Of a DNA stretch of 7,476 bases, positions 1 to 6,281 are shown in pieces. Below the pieces are notes generated by a model. It had not been told where the DNA came from. It made no database searches and worked only from the letters and a program-made list of their open reading frames with translations. Origin of the DNA: Rhodospirillaceae bacterium (GTDB taxonomy: Bacteria > Pseudomonadota > Alphaproteobacteria > Dongiales > Dongiaceae); assembly GCA_016794075.1 (NCBI GenBank), contig JAEUKU010000435.1, forward strand, positions 1 through 7,476, in the 5' to 3' direction. The position numbers and the translations under genes are program-made. Within the stretch, counting starts at the first letter, position 1; each line of letters begins with the position of its first letter.

Positions 1-288
1 CATGAACAGCGAGAAGATGAAGGGGAAATAGCGGCGCCCTTCGCTGCCCACGTTGTCCTTCAGCAGGTTGGCGATGAAGTCGTAGCTCATCTCCACCGCG
101 CTCTGCCAGCGGCCCGGCACGATGGCGCGCTGGCGCAGGCCCAGCACCATGAAGAGGGTGATGGCGGCGACCACGGCCACCATCCAGAGGGCGGAATTGG
201 TGAAGGAGATGTCGAGGCCGCCGATCTTGATCGGCACCAGCGGATGGATCTCGAATTGCGCGAGCGGAGAGTGTTCTTCAGCTGCCAC
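1..288 (-). CDS. atpB: ATP synthase F0 subunit a, N-terminal part (runs off the window)
   Basis: Subunit a forms the proton half-channels beside the c-ring of the membrane F0 sector of ATP synthase. Only the first 96 codons are present; the frame is still open at base 1. The start is GTG at 288-286. It is chosen because AGGGA (300-296) sits 7 nt upstream and because the protein then begins MAAEEHSPLAQFEIHPLVPI, the usual alphaproteobacterial opening. The visible protein has the periplasmic-side N-terminus with IHPLVPIKIGG, a first membrane segment at about residues 33-50 (ALWMVAVVAAITLFMVLGL), the VPGRWQSAVE motif after it, and the YDFIANLL..NVG..GRRYFPFIFSLF stretch leading into the second helix. 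The Arg and polar residues of the proton path lie beyond the window. It follows atpI by 49 nt and is presumably cotranscribed with it. Family identity is very secure. Confidence 0.97.
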   Translation of the reverse strand, partial: MAAEEHSPLAQFEIHPLVPIKIGGLDISFTNSALWMVAVVAAITLFMVLGLRQRAIVPGRWQSAVEMSYDFIANLLKDNVGSEGRRYFPFIFSLFM

Positions 289-295
289 GATACCG

Positions 296-300
296 TCCCT
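296..300 (-). promoter_or_regulatory. Shine-Dalgarno site of atpB
   Basis: Read on the minus strand this is AGGGA followed by 7 nt and then GTG. It decides the GTG start of atpB. An ATG 16 nt upstream of the GTG is in another frame and cannot be the start. Confidence 0.75.
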
Positions 301-308
301 GCATCCCG

Positions 309-326
309 ACCGACCTTGGGGCCGGC
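309..326 (-). other. Short hairpin in the atpI-atpB spacer
   Basis: On the minus strand GCCGGCC, loop CCAA, GGTCGGT forms a 7-bp stem with two G-U pairs. It lies between the atpI stop and the atpB ribosome binding site. No U-tract follows, so it is not an intrinsic terminator. It could tune translation or mRNA processing between the two cistrons. The evidence is only the inverted repeat. Confidence 0.35.
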
Positions 327-337
327 TTCTGTCCCGT

Positions 338-658
338 CTACTTCTTCTCGGTATCCGCCTTGTCGAGCTGCTTGGAAGCCCGCACCACGTTCAGGATTCC
401 GGCGCCCATGCCGAGGATCATCAGCACGATCATGAACAGTGGCTTGGTATCGAGCCAGCCATCGAGCAGCCAGCCGATCCCCAGCCCGACCACCAGGCCG
501 ACCATCAATTCGATGCCCATGCGGAAGCCGAGACCGGCCGATGAGCTCTCGTATTGCAGGCGGCTCGGCACTGGTCCCGAATTGTCCTCGGCCTTCTCCC
601 GCGCCGCTTTCAGCCGCGCCTCGAAATCCGTGGGCTCATCCGGGTCCTGGTCGGCCAT
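338..658 (-). CDS. atpI: AtpI, ATP synthase protein I (F0 assembly/Mg2+-linked small membrane protein)
   Basis: A 106-residue protein with a charged N-terminal tail (residues 1-40, rich in Asp, Glu, Lys and Arg) and two membrane helices, at about 46-66 (FRMGIELMVGLVVGLGIGWL) and 73-91. The glycine-spaced first helix (GxxxGxGxG) followed by LLDGWL is typical of the AtpI/ATPase_gate1 family. AtpI genes usually open the atp operon. The protein has been linked to c-ring assembly, and in an alkaliphilic Bacillus to Mg2+ uptake (established knowledge of the family). I prefer ATG 658: it gives MADQDPDEP, a common alphaproteobacterial AtpI start, and has GGACGGA just upstream. An in-frame GTG at 676 would add six residues (MNRTEW). 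The gene lies 49 nt upstream of atpB and about 70 nt downstream of the predicted transcription start at about 727. Confidence 0.92.
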   Translation of the reverse strand: MADQDPDEPTDFEARLKAAREKAEDNSGPVPSRLQYESSSAGLGFRMGIELMVGLVVGLGIGWLLDGWLDTKPLFMIVLMILGMGAGILNVVRASKQLDKADTEKK

Positions 659-700
659 CCATTCCGTCCGATTCACACCCCGAAAACAGCAGATACCGCC

Positions 701-723
701 GCGGCAACCTTTCAGGCTGCCGC
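701..723 (-). other. Strong hairpin at the 5' end of the atp operon leader
   Basis: On the minus strand GCGGCAGCCT, loop GAA, AGGTTGCCGC forms a 10-bp uninterrupted stem with a single G-U pair. With transcription starting near 727, the hairpin begins about 4 nt from the mRNA 5' end. The U-rich stretch TGTTTT lies well downstream rather than directly after the stem, so a terminator or attenuator is less likely than a 5'-end mRNA-stabilising structure. Confidence 0.6.
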
Positions 724-733
724 GAGCGCGCGC

Positions 734-762
734 AACATACGGTCGACCCCCAGGCCTGTCAA
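734..762 (-). promoter_or_regulatory. Sigma-70-type promoter of the atp operon
   Basis: On the minus strand a perfect TTGACA (-35, 762-757), a 17-nt spacer and TATGTT (-10, 739-734) form a near-consensus housekeeping promoter. It is the only strong match in the speB-atpI gap. Transcription would start near 727, giving a leader of about 70 nt before the atpI ATG at 658. The strength fits a gene set needed in large amounts. Confidence 0.8.
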
Positions 763-814
763 GGCGATTCGGGGCAACTCAAGCATTTGAAATCGCTGGC
801 GATTCCCGCGATTT
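763..814 (-). promoter_or_regulatory. Operator-like repeats upstream of the atp promoter
   Basis: Plus-strand GGCGATTC occurs twice, at 763-770 (abutting the -35 box) and at 798-805, 35 bp apart. The second copy lies inside an inverted repeat, AAATCGC (790-796) and GCGATTT (808-814). Their position directly upstream of the promoter makes a regulator binding site possible. No known regulator motif is recognised. Confidence 0.3.
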
Positions 815-817
815 TTC

Positions 818-845
818 GGCGCCGCAGCAAGCCGCCGCAGGCGCC
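818..845 (-). other. GC-rich inverted repeat directly after the speB stop
   Basis: On the minus strand GGCGCC (845-840), a bulged T, GCGGC, loop GGCTT, GCTGC and GGCGCC (823-818) make an 11-bp stem that starts at the base after the TGA of speB. It is followed by GAAAAATC rather than a U-tract, so it is not a textbook intrinsic terminator. It may protect the 3' end of the mRNA or mark a Rho-type or processed 3' end. It is the only 3' structure seen between speB and the atp promoter. Confidence 0.5.
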
Positions 846-1841
846 TCAAGCCTGGCTTTTCGCGCCCTTCCTGATCGCGCGCAGGCAGAGCTGGTCATAG
901 GCGATGGTGGCGGCGGCGATGGCCGTGATCTCCGCCTGGTCATAGGCCGGCGCCACCTCGACCACGTCCATGCCGACGATGTTCAGCCGCCCCAGCCCGC
1001 GCAGGATGGCGAAAAGCTGCGCCGTGGTGAGCCCGCCGGCCACCGGCGTGCCGGTTCCCGGCGCATGGCTGGGGTCGAGGCAGTCGATGTCGATGGTGAG
1101 ATAGGCGGGGTGCTTGCCGACGATTTTCTTGATCTGCTCCAGCGTCGCCCTGGCCCCGTTCTCGTGGACGAAGGGGGCGTCCAGCACGGTCAGGCCCATC
1201 TTGTCGTCGACCCAGGTGCGGATGCCGGTCTGCACCGATTTCGACGGCACGATCAGCCCTTCCTTCACCGCGCGGTGGAACATGGTGCCGTGGTTGAGCT
1301 CGACCTGCTTGCCCTCGGTCTCCGGCCAGGTGTCCGGGTGGGCGTCGAAGTGGATCAGCGCCAGCGGCCCGTATTTCGCCGCATGGGCCTTCAGCAGCGG
1401 ATAGGTGACGAAATGATCGCCGCCGAAGGAGGTGAGGAAGCAGCCGTGCTTGATGATCCCGGCCGCGGTTTCCTCGATTGCCGCCGGGATGGTGTGCGGC
1501 ATGGAGTGGTCGAAATAGACGTCGCCGTAATCGACCGCCTTCACGTAGTCGAGCGGGTTGAAGCCGTGCGGGAAGCTCTTCAGCTCGCAGAGCTGCGCCG
1601 AGCCCAGCCGCGTGGCCTGCGGCCCGAACCGCGCGCCGGGGCGGAAGGTGGTGGCGGTATCGTAAGGAATACCGAGGAAGACGTGATCGGCGCCCCTCAA
1701 ATCGTGCGCCCGCGGCACGCGCAGGAAGGTCCCGATGTTGGAATAGGTCTGCTGCGGGACCAGCGACCCGCCGGCGCCGCCGCTCGGCGCCGCCGCCGGC
1801 GCGGTGCCCGGATGCGCGTTCTTCTTCGGTGTCTTTGCCAT
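846..1841 (-). CDS. speB: Agmatinase (agmatine ureohydrolase)
   Basis: Hydrolyses agmatine to putrescine and urea in the cytoplasm, the second step of the arginine decarboxylase route to polyamines. The 331-residue protein shows the full ureohydrolase set of binuclear Mn2+ ligands: GGDH (140-143), FDAHPDT (165-171; D166, H168, D170) and DIDCLDP (251-257; D251, D253). Beside these are the agmatinase-type ELNHGTMFHRA segment (about 181-191), APGTGTP (260-266) and the C-terminal MDVVEVAPAYDQAEIT (291-306), closely resembling E. coli SpeB. The first 25 or so residues are a Pro/Ala/Gly-rich extension of no obvious function. The start is ATG 1841: AGGGCAGG lies just upstream, and the longer in-frame start at 1871 would fall inside the promoter -10 box. 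It has its own promoter-like sequence, 113 nt after the P-type ATPase gene. Guanidinobutyrase or proclavaminate-type relatives are possible but less likely. Confidence 0.93.
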   Translation of the reverse strand: MAKTPKKNAHPGTAPAAAPSGGAGGSLVPQQTYSNIGTFLRVPRAHDLRGADHVFLGIPYDTATTFRPGARFGPQATRLGSAQLCELKSFPHGFNPLDYVKAVDYGDVYFDHSMPHTIPAAIEETAAGIIKHGCFLTSFGGDHFVTYPLLKAHAAKYGPLALIHFDAHPDTWPETEGKQVELNHGTMFHRAVKEGLIVPSKSVQTGIRTWVDDKMGLTVLDAPFVHENGARATLEQIKKIVGKHPAYLTIDIDCLDPSHAPGTGTPVAGGLTTAQLFAILRGLGRLNIVGMDVVEVAPAYDQAEITAIAAATIAYDQLCLRAIRKGAKSQA

Positions 1842-1845
1842 GATG

Positions 1846-1853
1846 CCTGCCCT
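1846..1853 (-). promoter_or_regulatory. Shine-Dalgarno region of speB
   Basis: On the minus strand AGGGCAGG precedes ATG 1841. AGGG is 8 nt and the second AGG 4 nt from the start codon. This supports the shorter start over the in-frame one at 1871. Confidence 0.6.
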
Positions 1854-1870
1854 GGAAATGCGTCGCCGCA

Positions 1871-1899
1871 ACGCTAGGGAACGGCGGGTTGGCTGGCAA
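1871..1899 (-). promoter_or_regulatory. Probable promoter of speB
   Basis: On the minus strand TTGCCA (1899-1894), a 17-nt spacer and TAGCGT (1876-1871). The -35 matches 5 of 6 consensus bases and the -10 matches 3 of 6. TTGCC with a degenerate TAG-type -10 is common for GC-rich alphaproteobacterial housekeeping promoters. The start site would be near 1864, with a leader of about 22 nt that carries the ribosome binding site. Confidence 0.5.
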
Positions 1900-1954
1900 G
1901 CGGCGATCCGTGACGGACGGTGACCCGAATGGGCTAGACGGCAATCGCCGGCAG

Positions 1955-4507
1955 TTACCCCCGCCGGCGATGCCGGTAGAACCAGCGCTTGGCCGCCTCG
2001 GTCGCCATCAGATAGCCGCCGACGATGGCGACGATCGCCGCCAACTGCGTTGCCGAGAGGGGCTCGAAGCTGAACAGCTTGGCCAACTCGCCCAGGAATG
2101 GAAAGGCGAACGCGGCAATGGCGGTGGCGACGGTCATCCAGGTCAGCAGCCGCGACGGCCGGCTGCGCCAGGCCGGCATCTGCGTGCGCAGGATCAGCAC
2201 CACGGCCAATTCGGTCAGCAGCGAGATGACGAACCAGATGGTCTGGAACCCCCCCTCGTCGACCCGCAGGACGAAGAGCAGGGTGGCGAAGGTGATGAGA
2301 TCGAAGACCGAGCTGATCAGGCCGAACACCACCATGAAGCGCTGCACGTCCTTGATGCGCCAGCGCTGCGCCCGGGCAATGTGGCCGGGATCGACATTGT
2401 CGGTGGCGATGGCGATCGAGGGCAAATCCGACATGAAATTGTTAAGCAGGATCTGCTTGGCCGCCAGCGGCAGGAAAGGCAGGAAGGGCGTCGCCAGCGC
2501 CATGCTGACCATGTTGCCGAAATTAGCGCTGGTGGTGATGCAGATGTATTTGAGCGTGTTGGCAAAGGTGCGCCTCCCGTCCTCGACACCGCGCCGCAGC
2601 ACGCCGAGGTCGCGCCGCAGCAGCACGATGTCGGCGCTTTCCCGCGCCACGTCGACCGCCTCGCTGACCGAGATGCCGACATCGGCGGCGTGCAAGGCCG
2701 GCGCGTCGTTGATGCCGTCTCCCAGGAAGCCGACGGCATGGCCGGCGCGCTGCAACGCCCGCACGATGCGTTCCTTTTGCTGCGGGTCCACCTCGACGAA
2801 CAGGTCGGTGCGCGGCGCCTGCAGGCGCAGGGCTTCGTCGCGCAGGGCGGCGATCTCCGCCCCGGTCAGCAGGGATTTCGGGTTGAGCCCGATCGCCTCC
2901 GCCACGTGCCGCGTCACGTAGCGGTTGTCGCCGCTGATCACCTTGATGCGGATGCCGAGCCGCGCCAGGGCTTGAATCGCGGCCCCGGCATCCGGCTTGG
3001 GTGGATCGAAGAAATGCAGGAAGCCTTCCAGCACCATCTCCGCTTCGTCGTCGCGACCGTATGTGGCGCGGGCGGGCAGGCGGCGCGTCGCCACCGCCAG
3101 GAGGCGAAATCCGGCATCGCCCCGATCTCGGCAATAGTTCTCGATTTCCGCCCGCAGCGCGGGGGTGAGCGGCACCGTGCCGCCCTCGCGCCGCAGGCTG
3201 CCGCAGGCCTGCATCACCTCGGCGAAGGCACCCTTGGTGACGATCAGATACTCGCCGCCCTTGCCGTCCTCCTCGATCACGATGGTCAGGCGCTTGCGCA
3301 GGAAGTCATAGGGGATTTCGTCGATCTTGCGGCAGCCCTGCGTCGTCAATCCGTGCTGCGCGCCGGCGGCGACGATGGCGGCGTCGAGCGGATTGGCGAT
3401 GCCGGTCTCCAGCGCCGCGTTGAGATAGGCGAGCCGCCGCACGCGGTCGGAATCGAGGCCCGCCGCGTCGGTCGTGCGGTCGAGCGAGATCACGCCGGCG
3501 GTGAGAGTCCCGGTCTTGTCGGTGCAGAGGATGTCCATGCCGCCAAGATTCTCGATGGCCTCGAGATGGCGTACGATCACGCCCTCGCGCGCCATGCGGC
3601 GGGCGCCGCTCGACAGGGTGACGCTGACGATGGCCGGCAGCAGCTCGGGCGACAGCCCGACCGCCAGCGCGACGGCGAAGAGCAGGGATTCGACGCCCGG
3701 CCGGTCGAGCAGGACGTTCATCGCCAGGACGAAGAGCACGATGACGGTCATCACCCGCACCAGCAGGTAGCCGAATTGGCGCAGGCCGCGCTGGAACTCG
3801 GTTTCCGGTGGTCGCGCGCGCAGCCGCGCGGCGATGGTGCCGAAGGCGGTCGCGCGGCCGGTCTTCACCACCATCGCCTTGGCCGTGCCGCTGCGTACCG
3901 ACGCGCCGAGAAAGACGCTGTTGGTCCGTTCAGTCAGCGCGGTGTCGGCTGGAAGCAGGCCGGGCCGTTTCTCCACGGGAAAGGATTCGCCGGTGAGGCT
4001 CGCCTCGCTGACCAGGAAATCCTTGGCCTCGAGGATGAGGCCGTCCGCCGGGATCAGGTTGCCGGCGGAGAGCAGCACCACGTCGCCCGGTACCAGGCTT
4101 GCCGCCGCGACGGTGGCCTCGACCCCGTCGCGCAGCACGCGGCTGGTCAACGCCAGTTGCCGCTTCAATTGCTGGATCGCCGCCGAGGCACGGTATTCCT
4201 GCGAAAAGCCGAGCAGGGTGCTGCCCAGCACGATGGCGAGGATGATGCCCGCATCGGTCCAGTCGCGCAGCACCAGCGAGATGCCGGCGCCGAAGACCAG
4301 GATGATGACCAGGGGGCTCTCGAATTGCCGCAGCAGCAGGCGCGCGCCGCTCAGGCTGCCGGCCTCCTCGACGCTGTTCGGGCCGTGTTGCCGCAGGCGT
4401 TCGGCCGCTTGCGCGGCTCCGATGCCGGCGGGGCTTGAGCCGAGCGCCTCGCCAATCTCCGCCGCGCTGCGGCTCCAGAACGGATCGCCGGACTCGAATG
4501 CGCTCAT
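1955..4507 (-). CDS. mgtA: P-type ATPase, Mg2+-transporting MgtA/MgtB type (P-IIIB)
   Basis: An 850-residue ATP-driven cation pump of the inner membrane. It has an N-terminal cation-ATPase domain, M1-M2 (about 64-101), an actuator domain with TGES (172-175), M3-M4 (248-301) with the ion-site SPELLP (286-291), phosphorylation motif DKTGT (330-334, D330), nucleotide-binding KGA (425-427), DPPKP (501-505), ISGDN (524-528), the GDGIND hinge (596-601), and M5-M10 (about 651-840). The segments HLEAIENLGGMDILCTDKTGTLT, NNFMSDLPSIAIATDNVD, QRW and FGLISSVFDLITF are diagnostic of the MgtA/MgtB branch, as opposed to Ca2+ (SERCA-like) or H+ pumps. E. coli MgtA is about 50 residues longer, mostly an N-terminal basic leader absent here. 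The start ATG 4507 overlaps the previous stop as ATGA and has GGAG 7 nt upstream. The family imports Mg2+ (some members Ni2+); the substrate is not proven here. Confidence 0.92.
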   Translation of the reverse strand: MSAFESGDPFWSRSAAEIGEALGSSPAGIGAAQAAERLRQHGPNSVEEAGSLSGARLLLRQFESPLVIILVFGAGISLVLRDWTDAGIILAIVLGSTLLGFSQEYRASAAIQQLKRQLALTSRVLRDGVEATVAAASLVPGDVVLLSAGNLIPADGLILEAKDFLVSEASLTGESFPVEKRPGLLPADTALTERTNSVFLGASVRSGTAKAMVVKTGRATAFGTIAARLRARPPETEFQRGLRQFGYLLVRVMTVIVLFVLAMNVLLDRPGVESLLFAVALAVGLSPELLPAIVSVTLSSGARRMAREGVIVRHLEAIENLGGMDILCTDKTGTLTAGVISLDRTTDAAGLDSDRVRRLAYLNAALETGIANPLDAAIVAAGAQHGLTTQGCRKIDEIPYDFLRKRLTIVIEEDGKGGEYLIVTKGAFAEVMQACGSLRREGGTVPLTPALRAEIENYCRDRGDAGFRLLAVATRRLPARATYGRDDEAEMVLEGFLHFFDPPKPDAGAAIQALARLGIRIKVISGDNRYVTRHVAEAIGLNPKSLLTGAEIAALRDEALRLQAPRTDLFVEVDPQQKERIVRALQRAGHAVGFLGDGINDAPALHAADVGISVSEAVDVARESADIVLLRRDLGVLRRGVEDGRRTFANTLKYICITTSANFGNMVSMALATPFLPFLPLAAKQILLNNFMSDLPSIAIATDNVDPGHIARAQRWRIKDVQRFMVVFGLISSVFDLITFATLLFVLRVDEGGFQTIWFVISLLTELAVVLILRTQMPAWRSRPSRLLTWMTVATAIAAFAFPFLGELAKLFSFEPLSATQLAAIVAIVGGYLMATEAAKRWFYRHRRRG

Positions 4508-5604
4508 ATCTTGGCTCCGTCGTGCCTGCGCCGCGCGGGACCGCTGAGTTCCCGCCGTGCCAAAGCGAGGCCCGGCAGCATCGGCAGCCAGAAGGTGAAG
4601 CCGCGCAGCAGCAGCGTCGCCGTCAGCGCCACTTCGACGGAGAGTCCCTGGATGTGCAGCATGGTCACGCAGACCGCCTCGAACGTGCCGAGTCCCAGCG
4701 GCATCGGCCCGATGGTCGCCGCCAGCGACGCCATCACGAAGGCAGCCGCCGCCGTCGCCGGCGGGTCGTCAGCGCCGAGGGCTTGCAGCATGACCCAGAG
4801 CGTCGCCGCGTCCAGCACGAAGATGAACAGTTGCAGGATGGTGCCGCTCAGGAAGGAAAGCGGGTCGCGCAGCACCGCGCCGGGGGATTCCGCCATCGCC
4901 GCGACCAGGGAGGAGACGCCGGGCACGCGGCTGAGGCGATGATTGGCGGCCGCCAGCCAGCCGTCCCCGGAATTGCGTCGCGACCAATGGCGGAGCACGA
5001 GCACGATGGCCGGGATGCTGAAGGCGACCAGCGCGAAGAGCGCCGCCCCGGCGATCATCGGCGGGTCCAGCGTGCCGTTGGCATAGAGGATGGCAAGCGC
5101 GGTCATCACGGCCAGCAGATATGCAAGGTAGTATGACATGAGGCCGATGAGTAGGGCGGCCATGCCGATGCCCTTGGGAATGCCGCGCCGGCCGAGTCCG
5201 CTGACCACCAGCAGGGTGCCGCCGATGCCGCCGGTCGGCAACACCTGGTCGGCGAACAGCTTGGCGAGGCCCAAAGGCACGATCGACCAGTAGCGTTGGG
5301 TTATGCCGGCCCGCCGCAGCGTCACGTGCCAGACCCCCGCCGCGCAGAGATAGGTAGTTGCCTGGAGCATCGCGGCCGCCAGCAGCCACGCCGGCTGCGC
5401 CGCCCGCGCGATCTCGACGAAATGCTCGATCTCGGTGAACCGGGTGGCAACCAGCACCACGGCCGCCAGGATCAGCAGCCCGGACAGCCAGGAGATGCGC
5501 GCGTACCAGGGATTGCCGGCCGCGACCGCGCCATGGGGTAACTTGCCCATGGCTGCAGCTTGGCGAAATCGGGGGTGGGATGCCAGTGCCACCGTGGCGC
5601 ACAT
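4504..5604 (-). CDS. Polytopic membrane protein, lysylphosphatidylglycerol-flippase-like family (UPF0104)
   Basis: A hydrophobic protein with about eight membrane stretches (about 38-57, 72-92, 105-135, 144-172, 183-204, 249-277, 284-315, 325-347). The pattern matches the LPG_synthase_TM/UPF0104 family, the transmembrane half of MprF. Family hallmarks are PTGGIGG (123-129), GPMPLGLGTFEA (299-310) and RGFTFWLPMLPGL (334-346). The cytosolic lysyl-transfer domain of MprF is missing, so it cannot be a complete LPG synthase; transport or flipping of a lipid-linked substrate is the usual guess for such stand-alone members. The start is uncertain: ATG 5604 lies 21 nt after the upstream stop, but ATG 5550 (MGKLPHG) leaves a tail more usual for the family. 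Neither has a clear Shine-Dalgarno. The stop TGA overlaps the ATPase ATG, implying translational coupling. The true substrate is unknown. Confidence 0.85.
   Translation of the reverse strand: MCATVALASHPRFRQAAAMGKLPHGAVAAGNPWYARISWLSGLLILAAVVLVATRFTEIEHFVEIARAAQPAWLLAAAMLQATTYLCAAGVWHVTLRRAGITQRYWSIVPLGLAKLFADQVLPTGGIGGTLLVVSGLGRRGIPKGIGMAALLIGLMSYYLAYLLAVMTALAILYANGTLDPPMIAGAALFALVAFSIPAIVLVLRHWSRRNSGDGWLAAANHRLSRVPGVSSLVAAMAESPGAVLRDPLSFLSGTILQLFIFVLDAATLWVMLQALGADDPPATAAAAFVMASLAATIGPMPLGLGTFEAVCVTMLHIQGLSVEVALTATLLLRGFTFWLPMLPGLALARRELSGPARRRHDGAKI
4515..4518 (-). promoter_or_regulatory. Shine-Dalgarno site of the P-type ATPase gene
   Basis: On the minus strand GGAG lies 7 nt before ATG 4507, inside the 3' end of the upstream membrane-protein gene. 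With the ATGA stop-start overlap it supports coupled translation and fixes the ATPase start. Confidence 0.6.
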
Positions 5605-5625
5605 GGTCGATCGGCCGGCAGCCTA

Positions 5626-6273
5626 TCAGGCTTTTCCGAGAACGTAGATGTAGTGCGATAGCTCGGGCCGGCCGCGCCCGAACGGCTCGCAGCTCAACTG
5701 GAATCCCGCCAGCCTGGCACGTCTGGCGAAATCCGCGGATTCGAAGCCCGACCAGAGCAGCGCCTTGCCGCCCGGCGTGAGCGCGCGGTGGAGCGATTGC
5801 AGGCCCTCGGCGGAATAGAGATCGGCGTTGCGGCCCGTCACCAGCGCCACAGGTCCGTTGTCCACGTCGAGCACGATGAGATCGTATTGCGACGACGCCG
5901 TCAGCAGACCCCCGACATCGGCGTGCAGGATGGTCAGATTGCCGGGCATGTCCGGCAGCACCGAAGCGCGGACATGGCGGTGGAACCAGCCAATGACCGC
6001 GCCTGAAAACTCCGCGACCGTGATGGTGCCGGCCGGGCCCAGTGCCTCGGCCAGCGCGGCGGCCGTATAGCCCAGGCCGAGCCCGCCCAGCAGGATGCGC
6101 GGGTCCTTGGGCGCCAGCTCCGCCGCGCGCCGGCCGAGCGCGCTTTCGGAATCGTGGCAGAAGCCATTCATCAGCTCGAAGCCATTGGCGCGGATCATGT
6201 AGACCGCGTCCTTGGCGTAGAGCTCGAGCTCCGCATCGCCCTCTTTGGCGGTGTCGATCAGGATCCAGGACAT
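5626..6273 (-). CDS. Short spermidine-synthase-like (Rossmann-fold, SAM/dcSAM-binding type) protein
   Basis: A 215-residue soluble protein with a spermine/spermidine-synthase-like core. It contains a nucleotide loop LLGGLGLGYT (61-70), an acidic residue after strand 2 (E88 in VAEFSGAVIGWF), HADV (118-121), YDLIVLDVDNGP (130-141) and DLYSAEGLQSLHRALTPGGKALLW (151-174). True aminopropyltransferases are about 280-310 residues, with GGGDGG in the loop and a DSxDPxGP-type catalytic segment. Here the loop reads GGLGLG, the second motif reads DVDNGP, and most of the N-terminal beta-hairpin oligomerisation domain is missing. It may therefore be a methyltransferase-like relative, or an aminopropyltransferase with altered substrate. 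The start ATG 6273 has no Shine-Dalgarno, and a promoter just upstream predicts an almost leaderless mRNA. It leads a probable operon with the membrane protein (21 nt away) and the ATPase. Confidence 0.8.
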   Translation of the reverse strand: MSWILIDTAKEGDAELELYAKDAVYMIRANGFELMNGFCHDSESALGRRAAELAPKDPRILLGGLGLGYTAAALAEALGPAGTITVAEFSGAVIGWFHRHVRASVLPDMPGNLTILHADVGGLLTASSQYDLIVLDVDNGPVALVTGRNADLYSAEGLQSLHRALTPGGKALLWSGFESADFARRARLAGFQLSCEPFGRGRPELSHYIYVLGKA

Positions 6274-6281
6274 GGCGTCAA

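Noticed and set aside
1842..1871. Longer N-terminus of agmatinase beginning MRRRISRAGI
   Set aside because: It would start inside the predicted -10 box, and the ATG at 1841 has a good Shine-Dalgarno.
360..1877. 505-codon open frame on the plus strand
   Set aside because: It runs antisense through atpI, the intergenic atp promoter and speB. It shows no recognisable domain and has shadow-like composition.
1925..1954. Terminator after the P-type ATPase gene
   Set aside because: Only a 4-bp CGGC/GCCG stem without a U-tract is present, which is too weak to call.
2249..2255. Run of seven C (seven G in the coding strand) inside the ATPase gene as a phase-variable tract or frameshift
   Set aside because: The frame is intact across it and the flanking protein sequence (RVDEGGFQTIWF) aligns naturally with the family, so there is no sign of a slip.
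1889..4438. 849-codon open frame on the plus strand
   Set aside because: It is exactly antisense to the P-type ATPase, which has a complete set of family motifs. Its translation is a low-complexity Gly/Asp/His/Gln/Arg-rich sequence without domains, as expected from a GC-rich shadow frame.
4435..5136. Plus-strand frame opposite the membrane-protein gene
   Set aside because: It is rich in Arg, Gln, His and Gly with no motifs, and antisense to a gene with clear membrane helices and family signatures.
4504..5604. Full MprF lysylphosphatidylglycerol synthase
   Set aside because: Only the membrane domain is present. There is no C-terminal aminoacyl-transfer domain and no room for one before the ATPase start.
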